Shown here in pieces: positions 43,501 to 51,085 of a stretch of 64,000 nt of DNA. The DNA is from Oscillospiraceae bacterium (GTDB taxonomy: Bacteria > Bacillota > Clostridia > Oscillospirales > Ruminococcaceae): positions 2,790,001-2,854,000 of the forward strand of contig CP107208.1 of NCBI GenBank assembly GCA_025758045.1. The letters run 5' to 3'. Positions within the stretch are counted from its first letter, which is position 1. The number at the start of each line of letters is the position of its first letter. The notes under the pieces were generated by a model, which saw only the letters and a program-made list of their open reading frames with translations, did not search any database and was not told the DNA's origin. The position numbers were made by a program, and so were the translations under genes.

Positions 43501-44895
43501 ATGGTTTTTAACAGCGTTGTGTTCCTGTTCTGCTTTTTGCCGCTGGCGCTGCTTGCGTACTACCTCATCCCCGGGCGGGGCAAAAATGTGGTGCTGCTGG
43601 TGGAAAGCCTGCTGTTCTACTGCTGGACCGGTGTAGAATATCTGCCGCTGATTGTCTGCCTGATCGTATTCAACTACCTGTGGGGGCTGCTGACAGCGCG
43701 CACCAAAGCCAAACTGAAAGGTCTGCTGCCTGCCGTGGCGGTGCTGGTCAACCTGGCGGCGCTGGTCTACTTTAAGTATGCCAATTTCCTGATCGATACC
43801 CTGAACCACATCGGGAATTTTGGTCTGGCCGCCCTGGATGTAGGTGCGGTGCTGCCCCTGGGCATCAGCTACTACATCTTTAAAATTATCAGCTACGAAG
43901 CCGACGTTTACACCGGCAAGGTAGAGGCCGAGAAAGACCCCATCGCCTTTGCGGCGTATGTGCTGTTCTTCCCGCAATTGATTGTAGGCCCCATCATCAA
44001 GTACCGTGATATGGCCCCGCAGCTGCACAACTACAAAAACCGCTGCAATGCGGCGCTGATGGAGCGCGGCGTGGAACTGTTTTTGTTTGGCCTTGCCAAA
44101 AAGGTGATCTTGGCGGATTCCATCGGTGCGCTGTGGACCGATATTATCAGCACGGGCGGCGTGGGGCTAAGCAATGTTTCCACCCCGCTGGCCTGGCTGG
44201 GCATCATTGCCTACTCGCTGCAGCTGTACTTTGACTTTGCCGGGTACAGCGAGATGAGCAACGGCCTCGCTGCCCTGATGGGCTTTGACTGTGCCGCCAA
44301 CTTTGATTTGCCGTATATTTCTGCCAGCATTACGGAGTTCTGGCGGCGATGGCACATTTCCCTGTCCGGCTGGTTCCGGGATTACATCTACATTCCGCTG
44401 GGCGGCAACCGCAAGGGCGCCGCGCGGCAGATGCTTAACATGTTCCTCGTCTGGGCCGCCACTGGCATCTGGCACGGCGCCAACTGGAACTTCATCGTGT
44501 GGGGGCTGTACTATTTTGTGCTGCTGGTCATCGAGAAGAATTTTCTGCTGAAATTCCTGAAGAAATGCCCGCTTGCGGCCCATATTTACACGCTGTTCTT
44601 TGTGGTGCTGGGCTGGGGCATCTTTACCGCCAACCAGCCCGGTGCGCCGCTGGGGCTGCTGCTCAACAAGCTGTTTGTACCCCAGGGCGGCATCTCGCCG
44701 GTGTATTATCTGCGCAACTACGGCGTATTTTTGGTGCTGGGCTGCGTGTGTTCGTCGGTGCTGCCCCGCTGGCTGTGGGAGCGCATCAGCCGCAATACGG
44801 CGGTAAAAGCGGTGGTCTCGGCCCTGCTGGCGCTGCTGTGCATTGCCTATGTAGTGGCCGCCACCAACACGACGGCCCTGTACGCCAATTTCTGA
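43501..44895 (+). CDS. MBOAT family O-acyltransferase (AlgI/DltB-like)
   Basis: This 464-residue polytopic membrane protein moves acyl (usually acetyl) groups across the membrane to an extracellular glycan. The two conserved histidines are H285 (WRRWHISLSGWFRDYIYIPL) and H325 (GIWHGANWNF). The N-terminus MVFNSVVFLFCFLPLALLAY is typical of AlgI-like proteins. It lies 16 bases before the DHHW gene, matching AlgI-AlgJ type pairs. Confidence 0.94.
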   Translation: MVFNSVVFLFCFLPLALLAYYLIPGRGKNVVLLVESLLFYCWTGVEYLPLIVCLIVFNYLWGLLTARTKAKLKGLLPAVAVLVNLAALVYFKYANFLIDTLNHIGNFGLAALDVGAVLPLGISYYIFKIISYEADVYTGKVEAEKDPIAFAAYVLFFPQLIVGPIIKYRDMAPQLHNYKNRCNAALMERGVELFLFGLAKKVILADSIGALWTDIISTGGVGLSNVSTPLAWLGIIAYSLQLYFDFAGYSEMSNGLAALMGFDCAANFDLPYISASITEFWRRWHISLSGWFRDYIYIPLGGNRKGAARQMLNMFLVWAATGIWHGANWNFIVWGLYYFVLLVIEKNFLLKFLKKCPLAAHIYTLFFVVLGWGIFTANQPGAPLGLLLNKLFVPQGGISPVYYLRNYGVFLVLGCVCSSVLPRWLWERISRNTAVKAVVSALLALLCIAYVVAATNTTALYANF

Positions 44896-44911
44896 AAGGA
44901 GGAACGGGATC

Positions 44912-46093
44912 ATGGGAAAAGTTGTATACCGCAAAGAAAAAAAGAGCCGTTCCCCCTATCCGCTGCTGATTCTGGGCGCGGTGGTCGTGTTTGGGTTTTC
45001 GCTGGTGAATCTGGTGTTTCCCAAGCGCGACCAGCTGGAACTGGAAAACCGCAAGGCCGCGCAGCTGCCGGCGTTCAGCGTTTCGGCACTGCTGGACGGC
45101 AGCTGGCAGAGCGGGTTTGCCCGCTGGATGCAGGACCAGTTTGCCCTGCGTGATGTCTGGGTCAACACCCAGCGCGCGGCGGACGAAATCGTTTTCCAGA
45201 AAGTCGAGGAGGGCGGCATCCTGCTGGGCAAGGACCACTGGATGTATACGAAGCTCTTTACCGTGGACGATGCCACCCAGAAGCAGCTTGCTAAGAACGT
45301 GCAGGCTGTCAGCGATTTTGCGGCGGCTCATCCCGGTAAGGTGACGTTTTTGCTGGCGCCCTCGGCCAGTGTGATCTATCCCGAGGAGCTGCCCACCGGT
45401 GCCCCGATGGCGGACGAGAACGCGATGCTGGACGATATTTTTACTACGGTTGGTCAAAATGCCAGCGTGTTGGACCTGCGCCCCACCTTTACCGCCGACA
45501 AGAACGAGTACCTGTACTTTAAGACCGACCACCACTGGACGCCCAACGGCGCCTACCGCGCGTATGAGCAGTTCTGCGCAATGAAGGGCCTGACGCCTTT
45601 TGACCGTGACGCCCATGAGTCGATCACGGTGACGGATTTCCAAGGCACCCACTATTCGGCCACACGGCTGTGGAACGTGGAGAACGACGAGATCACCTAC
45701 TACCCGCTGAAAAACGAGATGACCATTTACCGCATCACCGGCGAGGCCTCCTATGAGCCGGAGACCACTGAGAACCTCATCAACACGATGAAGTTCAACA
45801 CACGGGACAAGTACGCCGCATTTTTGGACGGCAACAACGGCTACTCGGTCATCGAGGGCGACGGCGAGGGCAGCATTTTGGTAGTGAAGGACAGCTACGC
45901 CAATAGCTTTATCCCCTACCTGACCGCCAACTATGGCAAGATCGGCGTGGTGGATTTCCGCAACTTTAAGTATGGGCTGGACTCCACCATTGAGCAGGAA
46001 GGCTACGATGAAGTGCTGATCTTGTACAACTTCCAGACTTTTATCGCCGATTCCAACCTGATTTATATCTCCCGTCCCAGCACCTTGCAGTAA
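44912..46093 (+). CDS. DHHW family SGNH-like protein (AlgJ/AlgX-like)
   Basis: This 393-residue protein is anchored by one N-terminal helix (about residues 18-37), with an extracellular SGNH/AlgX-like domain. The naming motif D206-H207-H208-W209 lies in TDHHWTPNGAY. It should receive acyl groups from the MBOAT partner and place them on a surface polymer. GAAAGGAGG precedes the start. The acceptor glycan is not encoded here. Confidence 0.93.
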   Translation: MGKVVYRKEKKSRSPYPLLILGAVVVFGFSLVNLVFPKRDQLELENRKAAQLPAFSVSALLDGSWQSGFARWMQDQFALRDVWVNTQRAADEIVFQKVEEGGILLGKDHWMYTKLFTVDDATQKQLAKNVQAVSDFAAAHPGKVTFLLAPSASVIYPEELPTGAPMADENAMLDDIFTTVGQNASVLDLRPTFTADKNEYLYFKTDHHWTPNGAYRAYEQFCAMKGLTPFDRDAHESITVTDFQGTHYSATRLWNVENDEITYYPLKNEMTIYRITGEASYEPETTENLINTMKFNTRDKYAAFLDGNNGYSVIEGDGEGSILVVKDSYANSFIPYLTANYGKIGVVDFRNFKYGLDSTIEQEGYDEVLILYNFQTFIADSNLIYISRPSTLQ

Positions 46094-46106
46094 ATTATAA
46101 CGACAC

Positions 46107-46150
46107 ACGGCCTTTCCTTTTGCGGTTTGCAAAGGGAAAGGCCGTTTTTT
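46107..46150. terminator. Bidirectional terminator between the DHHW and gerAC-like genes
   Basis: ACGGCCTTTCC and GGAAAGGCCGT form an 11-base perfect stem followed by TTTTTT on the plus strand; on the minus strand the T content after the stem is weaker. Confidence 0.85.
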
Positions 46151-46159
46151 ATTGCATCG

Positions 46160-47098
46160 TTATTCCCACAAAATTTGCAGGGTGGGTGTTTTAGGTGCTG
46201 CGTTGGGGCCGTAGACGCATTGCTGCCAGAAGCTAAAGTGGAAAAGGTCACTGGCGGCGGTGGCTTTGGTTAAAACTGCAAAAGAGGTTTGCAGATCGGC
46301 TTCCAGGGCCTTGCGTAGGGCAGCTTCGTCTGCCGGGGCGGCCAGGCTGCGCAGGTCAGCACCGTGCAGGTGGAGCTGGACCGTACTGCCGTAGGCTGTC
46401 ACCTCGGCGCGGGCGGTGCAGGCGGCGGTGTCGGCGGCGTAAGTGGTTTCCAGGCGGGTGGTCTGCCCGGCCAGGAACGCAGCCAGCTGGGCCGTCAGGC
46501 CTGTACAGCGGCGGGGTGCGGCCTTTTCCTTTTGAGCCAGCAGGGTGAAGTCATACCCGCCGCCTTGCGGTAAGGCCGGGACGGCGCAGCCCGCGTGCTG
46601 GGTGAAAAGCTGCTGCAGGCCGCAGTGGACTTTGTAGTGGTCCTCGATGGCCTGCATCCGCTCATATAAGCCTTGGGCATCCTGCTGCCAATCGTGGTCG
46701 GCGCTGTCCAGAAGAAAGACCGAAAGTTCCGGTGCAGGCTGGGCGCGGTCGTAGAGTAACAGGCCGATCTCCTGCGCTTGTTCCCAATCAGCCCCGGCAG
46801 GCAGGGCGGCGGCGTCCAGCAGACCGTAGTAGACGGTGCCCGGCAGGGTCGCAGCGGCGTTTTCCAGCGCCTGGGCCGGGGTGGGCGCGGCGGCGCTGGC
46901 GGTTTTAAAGGCAGACTCGCCCTCCGGGGCGTTCTGGTCGGCCAGCAGCAGGCAGACAGAATAGTGTTCACCCTGCTGTGCAAAAAAGACGGCGCGGACG
47001 ATTTCCCGCTTGGAAAGCGGCTGGCCGCCACAGCCGCAAAGCAGCAGGCTGCAAAGCAACACCATCAGGAGCAGCGCCGGAATTTTTGGCATAGCCAT
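46160..47098 (-). CDS. Ger(x)C-like spore germination lipoprotein
   Basis: This 312-residue divergent GerAC-type protein is recognised mainly by its place after GerAA and GerAB. The signal peptide ends LLLCGC, with lipidated Cys23, and is followed by the early Ger(x)C-like REIVRAVFFAQQGEHYSVCLLL strand, here spanning residues about 32-53. C-terminal domain matches are weak. The start overlaps the permease gene by 34 bases; ATG at 47092 is an alternative. Poor conservation of C subunits is usual. Confidence 0.7.
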   Translation of the reverse strand: MAMPKIPALLLMVLLCSLLLCGCGGQPLSKREIVRAVFFAQQGEHYSVCLLLADQNAPEGESAFKTASAAAPTPAQALENAAATLPGTVYYGLLDAAALPAGADWEQAQEIGLLLYDRAQPAPELSVFLLDSADHDWQQDAQGLYERMQAIEDHYKVHCGLQQLFTQHAGCAVPALPQGGGYDFTLLAQKEKAAPRRCTGLTAQLAAFLAGQTTRLETTYAADTAACTARAEVTAYGSTVQLHLHGADLRSLAAPADEAALRKALEADLQTSFAVLTKATAASDLFHFSFWQQCVYGPNAAPKTPTLQILWE

Positions 47099-48066
47099 GC
47101 CGCAGCACCCCCGATCCAGGCAAGAAGTACAAAGCCCCAGGTGAACGCACTGCGCCAGCGCAGGGCGGCGTCCACATCCAGCCCACGCAGCAGCAGGCAG
47201 ACCGTGGGCAGTAACAGCAGGTACACGCAGAACGGCCCCAAGTTGGCGGCGGCATTCTCCTGCCGGGCCTCACCACCCAGCAGGCGCGTCATGGCGTAAA
47301 AGTAGAGCGCCAGCTTGACCGTAACGGCCATAACCCACAAAATCAATTGAAGCCATTCCATCCGCGTAAAGACCGAGAGTGCCCCGCAGCGGGCGGCGGC
47401 GTGGAGCGGGTCGGCCCGCAGGGGCATGGCCGCGCCGTAAAACAGCTCCAGCATCGCGTGGATTGTCACATCAAAGCCAAGGGCGACACCGGCCAGCCAC
47501 AGCAGCGTGTGGCGGCCGCGCTTTTGCGGTTCCGGCCAGAGGACGGGCAGTAGATATTCCGGGTATAGTGTCAGCTGGTCGCGGGCGGCGTCGGCGAAAT
47601 CCGGCCAGATCAGCGCGGCATTTTGCAGGTTGGTGATGTGCAGCCGCGGAAAGACCGACAGCAGCATTCCCGCCGTGGCGATGCAGAGCAGGCACAGCAC
47701 CACGTAGGCCGTCTGCGAAATAGCCGAGACGCGGCGCAGGTAGAGAATCGGCAGCAGCACCAGCAGGCAGAGTGCCAGCTGGGTGACGGCACCGGGATAT
47801 AACCGCTGCGTGAGGTTCCACAGGCGCAGCAGTTCCAGCACCGAGGTGCCCGCCAGCAGCAGGGCAAACAGCAGGCGCAATAGCGGCGTAGCCCCCTGCC
47901 GCCAGCTGACGGCAAACAGTGCGCCTACTGCGGCCAGCACCGGCGCACAAACCAGTGCGGCCGCCGCCCCGGCGCGGCACCAGTAGGCCGTTTGGCTGCG
48001 CAGCAGCACGTTGACCAGCACCCCCACCAGCAGCGCGGCGTACAGGCTGGGATGTTCACATTTCAT
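47065..48066 (-). CDS. GerAB-type spore germination permease
   Basis: This 333-residue polytopic protein of the APC-like spore permease family has about ten helices. It has GAVTQLALCLLVLLPILYLR in the middle and a helix with the MEWLQLILWVMAVTVKLALYFYAM segment (residues about 235-258). It forms the germinant-sensing B subunit with GerAA and the C lipoprotein. It overlaps gerAA by 11 bases. The germinant cannot be predicted. Confidence 0.85.
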   Translation of the reverse strand: MKCEHPSLYAALLVGVLVNVLLRSQTAYWCRAGAAAALVCAPVLAAVGALFAVSWRQGATPLLRLLFALLLAGTSVLELLRLWNLTQRLYPGAVTQLALCLLVLLPILYLRRVSAISQTAYVVLCLLCIATAGMLLSVFPRLHITNLQNAALIWPDFADAARDQLTLYPEYLLPVLWPEPQKRGRHTLLWLAGVALGFDVTIHAMLELFYGAAMPLRADPLHAAARCGALSVFTRMEWLQLILWVMAVTVKLALYFYAMTRLLGGEARQENAAANLGPFCVYLLLLPTVCLLLRGLDVDAALRWRSAFTWGFVLLAWIGGAAAWLCQKFRRCS

Positions 48067-49501
48067 GGCGGCCGATCACCTCCCCGGCTTTGGCCAGCTC
48101 GGACCAGATACTGCGCACAAAACCGTCCCGGACGCTGGCTTTGCCCGGGGGCATCAGCGGGTAGAGATAGTCGTACCCGAAGGGCTCGCTGCCGCAGGCC
48201 ATGGCTAAGATCATCAGTGCGGCGCAGGTCAGCCCCAGCACGCCGAACAGCCCGGCCAGCAGGATGACGCAGAAGCGAAACAAAATGCTTTGCTCGTACA
48301 GAGAAGGCACAGCCAGCGTGGCGATGGTGGCGGCCGCCGCCATGGTAAGCACCGGCACACTGACGATGCCGGCATTGACGGCTGTCTCGCCAATAATGAG
48401 TGCGCCCACAATACTGACCGTGTGGCTGATGGATTGAGGCGCACGCAGACCCGCCTCTCGGACGATTTCCAGCAGCAAGGTCACCGCCAGCATTTCCAGC
48501 ATCGGCGGCAAGGGTGTCTGGGCTTCGGCCTGGGCAAGTTTCGTCAACAGCTGCGCGGGGATGATCTCCGGTGCAAAGGCCACCGCCATTACGTACAGTC
48601 CAGGGCCGAACACCGACAGAAGGAACGCCAGATATTTTAAAAGCCGGATCAGCCCCGCGAAGACCGCGCCCGAGGCGTAGTCGTCCAGGCACTCGAAATG
48701 CTCGGCAAAAAAGCTGGGCACCACCATAGCGTAGGGGCAGCCTGCCACCAGCACCACGGCTTTGCCCTCGCACAGGCGTGCGCAGGCGGTGGCGGGGCGC
48801 TCGGTGTAGGCGGCGGCCGGGAACAGGTTGAGTTTATCCTGCTTTAAAAAAGAGGCAAAGTAAGCACTGTCCAAAAGCACGGGCAGTTCGATTTTTTCCA
48901 GACGGTCCCGAAGGGCATGAATGGTTTCAGCCGGGGCCAGGGCGCTGTCATAGCACAGGCAGTATTCGGTCTTGGCGCGGGTATGGGCGGTGGCAATTTC
49001 CGCCACCAGCGTGCCAGAACGGAATTGGCGGCGCAGCAGGGATACGTTATTGCGCAACAGTTCGGTGAATGCCTCCTGCGAGCCGCGCATGTTGCCCTCA
49101 CCGCTGGGGGTGCTGATGCTGCGCTGGGGCATTTCCTGGGTGGAGAACACAACTGCCTGGTCACAGTCATCAATAAGCAGCAGTGACATGCCGTTGGCCA
49201 GCAGTTCCCCGATTTCTTCTATATCTGAGGCTGGCTGCGGCTCGGCGGGGATAAGGCTTTGTTTAAGCAGATAGTCGCACAGCCCCGGCCCACCGCCGAA
49301 AAAGGCCGGGTCGCGATCCAGCATATCAAGGGCTAACCGGCAGAGTTTTTCCGGCGAGGAAATTCCTGTAAACATAATGATGGCGCAGCGGATGCCGCCC
49401 ACCGAGAGCTTTTTGGTATAGAAATCGTCCGAGCCGCCAAATCTATCTTGCAGAACCGCAAGATTTTGGGCCAGGGCCCGGCACAAGGCTGGTTTTTGCA
49501 T
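48056..49501 (-). CDS. GerA family spore germination protein (A subunit)
   Basis: This 481-residue A subunit of a germinant receptor has an N-terminal cytosolic domain (to about 270; DDFYTKKLSVGGIRCAIIMF, DGDQAVVFSTQE-like region) and a C-terminal membrane part. The latter holds PLPPMLEMLAVTLLLEIVREAGLRAP and SIVGALIIGETAVNAGIVS, which are strong GerAA signatures. AGGAGG precedes the ATG at 49501. The three-gene operon A-B-C implies that the host makes spores, or did so recently. Confidence 0.92.
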   Translation of the reverse strand: MQKPALCRALAQNLAVLQDRFGGSDDFYTKKLSVGGIRCAIIMFTGISSPEKLCRLALDMLDRDPAFFGGGPGLCDYLLKQSLIPAEPQPASDIEEIGELLANGMSLLLIDDCDQAVVFSTQEMPQRSISTPSGEGNMRGSQEAFTELLRNNVSLLRRQFRSGTLVAEIATAHTRAKTEYCLCYDSALAPAETIHALRDRLEKIELPVLLDSAYFASFLKQDKLNLFPAAAYTERPATACARLCEGKAVVLVAGCPYAMVVPSFFAEHFECLDDYASGAVFAGLIRLLKYLAFLLSVFGPGLYVMAVAFAPEIIPAQLLTKLAQAEAQTPLPPMLEMLAVTLLLEIVREAGLRAPQSISHTVSIVGALIIGETAVNAGIVSVPVLTMAAAATIATLAVPSLYEQSILFRFCVILLAGLFGVLGLTCAALMILAMACGSEPFGYDYLYPLMPPGKASVRDGFVRSIWSELAKAGEVIGRHEM

Positions 49502-49562
49502 GGCGTTCCCTCCTGCCCTTTAGTCTTGCCCGGCGTTTGGGATTTTATGAGGGGGGTCCGCT

Positions 49563-50240
49563 ATGCTTGCCAGCGTTTTTCGCACTGTCATTGTTTATGT
49601 TGCCGTTATCACCGCCATGCGGCTGATGGGCAAGCGGCAGCTGGGGGAATTGCAGCCCGCCGAGCTGGTGACCACCTTTCTCATCTCCAACGTAGCGTCC
49701 ATCTGCATCGATGAGCCGGATTTGCCGCTGGCGGCCAGCATCGTGCCGATTTTTTTGCTTACAGCGCTGGAGATTTTGAACTCTACTCTGGCCTGGTTCT
49801 GTCCCCGGTATGCGCGGCTGCTGTTCGGCAAGCCGATCACCGTCATTGTGCGGGGTGAAATTCGGCAGCAGGCATTGCAGGAGCTGCGCATCACGGCATC
49901 CGACTTGATGGAAGCACTGCGGGGCAAGGAGTACTTTTCCCCTACTGAACTGCTGTGGGCCACGGTGGAGCCAAACGGCAGTATCAGCACCGCACCGGTG
50001 CCTCAAAACAGCGAAGCCCCGCCCATGCTGCCGCTGCTGCTGGAAGGCACGGTTTACCGGGAGAACCTGGCCTTTTTTGGCGTGGATGAGCCTTGGCTGG
50101 ATGACCGCCTTGCCGAAAAGCAGCTGACCCGGCCACAGGTGTTGCTGCTGCTTTATAATGGCAAAGACCTGCTGATCGTGCCCCGGCAAAACACAAAAGG
50201 GCCGCCCCCGAAGGGGCGGCCCGGAAAGGACGCGGTATGA
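49563..50240 (+). CDS. DUF421 membrane protein (YetF-like), second copy
   Basis: This 225-residue paralogue of the 40621-41310 gene has three N-terminal helices, GKRQLGELQPAELVTTFLIS and ELLWATVEPNGSIS. It ends in an unusual Pro/Lys/Gly-rich tail (TKGPPPKGRPGKDAV) encoded by a strong hairpin that doubles as a terminator on the other strand. It starts 61 bases from the gerAA start in divergent orientation and overlaps DUF4363 by 4 bases (ATGA). Confidence 0.9.
   Translation: MLASVFRTVIVYVAVITAMRLMGKRQLGELQPAELVTTFLISNVASICIDEPDLPLAASIVPIFLLTALEILNSTLAWFCPRYARLLFGKPITVIVRGEIRQQALQELRITASDLMEALRGKEYFSPTELLWATVEPNGSISTAPVPQNSEAPPMLPLLLEGTVYRENLAFFGVDEPWLDDRLAEKQLTRPQVLLLLYNGKDLLIVPRQNTKGPPPKGRPGKDAV
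50195..50222 (-). terminator. UUCG-loop terminator embedded in the DUF421 coding sequence
   Basis: On the minus strand GGGCCGCCCC, loop TTCG, GGGGCGGCCC and then TTTTGTGTTTT form a textbook intrinsic terminator. It lies about 360 bases beyond the nrdR stop, inside the opposing DUF421 gene. Confidence 0.8.
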
Positions 50241-50605
50241 GTCGAAACCGATATGCGGTGATCCTGTTGGTAGTGCTGGCGCTGACTTTATGGCTGGCGG
50301 GGCGGTACGTGAACCGCACCACGGCCACCCTTTGCAATGAGCTGCAAACCGCCTGCACCCTGGCCGAGACCGGCCAAATGTCGCAGGCACAGCAAGCTTA
50401 CCGAGCGGCTGCGGATAACGCTGCCCAGGCCAGCAAGGTGCTGGGGATGCTGGTGCGGCGCAATCTCATCGACCAGATGAACCAGACCTTAAGCCTGCTG
50501 CCCGGCTGTGCCAAAGAAGAGAACCTTACGGACCTCACCCTAGAGACGGACCGGGCCTGCTGCCAGCTGCAACAGATACAGCAATCATTTTTCGGCAGTT
50601 TTTGA
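50237..50605 (+). CDS. DUF4363 family protein
   Basis: This 122-residue single-pass membrane protein has one N-terminal helix (about residues 7-23) and a helical extracytoplasmic domain with AETGQMSQAQQAYRAAADNA. DUF4363 is the frequent partner of DUF421 in Clostridia, and the 4-base overlap supports a joint function. Its 3' end overlaps the convergent nrdR end by 21 bases. The role is unknown. Confidence 0.85.
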   Translation: MSRNRYAVILLVVLALTLWLAGRYVNRTTATLCNELQTACTLAETGQMSQAQQAYRAAADNAAQASKVLGMLVRRNLIDQMNQTLSLLPGCAKEENLTDLTLETDRACCQLQQIQQSFFGSF

Positions 50606-51058
50606 TCGGCTGTCCAGCATGTCCTTCAATTCTTCCATAAAGGTGTTGACGTCGCTGAACTGGCGGTAGACGGAGGCGAAGCGCACATAGGCGACATCAT
50701 CCATCTGCTTGAGCTCCTGCATAGCCAGATCGCCGATATGGATGGAAGAGACTTCGCGGTCATAGGAGTTGAGCAACAGCTGCTCGATCCGGCTGACAGC
50801 GTCGTCCAACTGCTGGTAGCTGACGGGGCGCTTTTCGCAGGCGCGCAGCATACCGTTCAGCAGCTTCTGGCGGTCAAATACCTCACGGGAGTGGTCTTTC
50901 TTGACGACCATCAAGGGCACCGTCTCGACGATCTCGTAGGTCGTAAAACGCTTTTTGCAGTTCAGACATTCGCGGCGGCGGCGGATCTTTTCACCGTCCT
51001 CAGTCGGGCGGGAGTCAATAACTTTGGAATCCACTTCCCCACAATACGGGCATTTCAT
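50585..51058 (-). CDS. nrdR: Transcriptional repressor NrdR
   Basis: NrdR represses ribonucleotide reductase genes in response to (d)ATP. The zinc ribbon is C3-x2-C6...C31-x2-C34 (MKCPYCGEVDSKVIDSRP, RRRRECLNCKKRF), followed by the ATP-cone domain beginning VVKKDHSREVFDRQKL. The 157-residue length is normal. It lies 27 bases after secDF in the same direction. No nrd gene is in the window, so its targets lie elsewhere. Confidence 0.96.
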   Translation of the reverse strand: MKCPYCGEVDSKVIDSRPTEDGEKIRRRRECLNCKKRFTTYEIVETVPLMVVKKDHSREVFDRQKLLNGMLRACEKRPVSYQQLDDAVSRIEQLLLNSYDREVSSIHIGDLAMQELKQMDDVAYVRFASVYRQFSDVNTFMEELKDMLDSRSKTAEK

Positions 51059-51085
51059 AGCTGTCTCCTTACTTGTACAGGGTCA

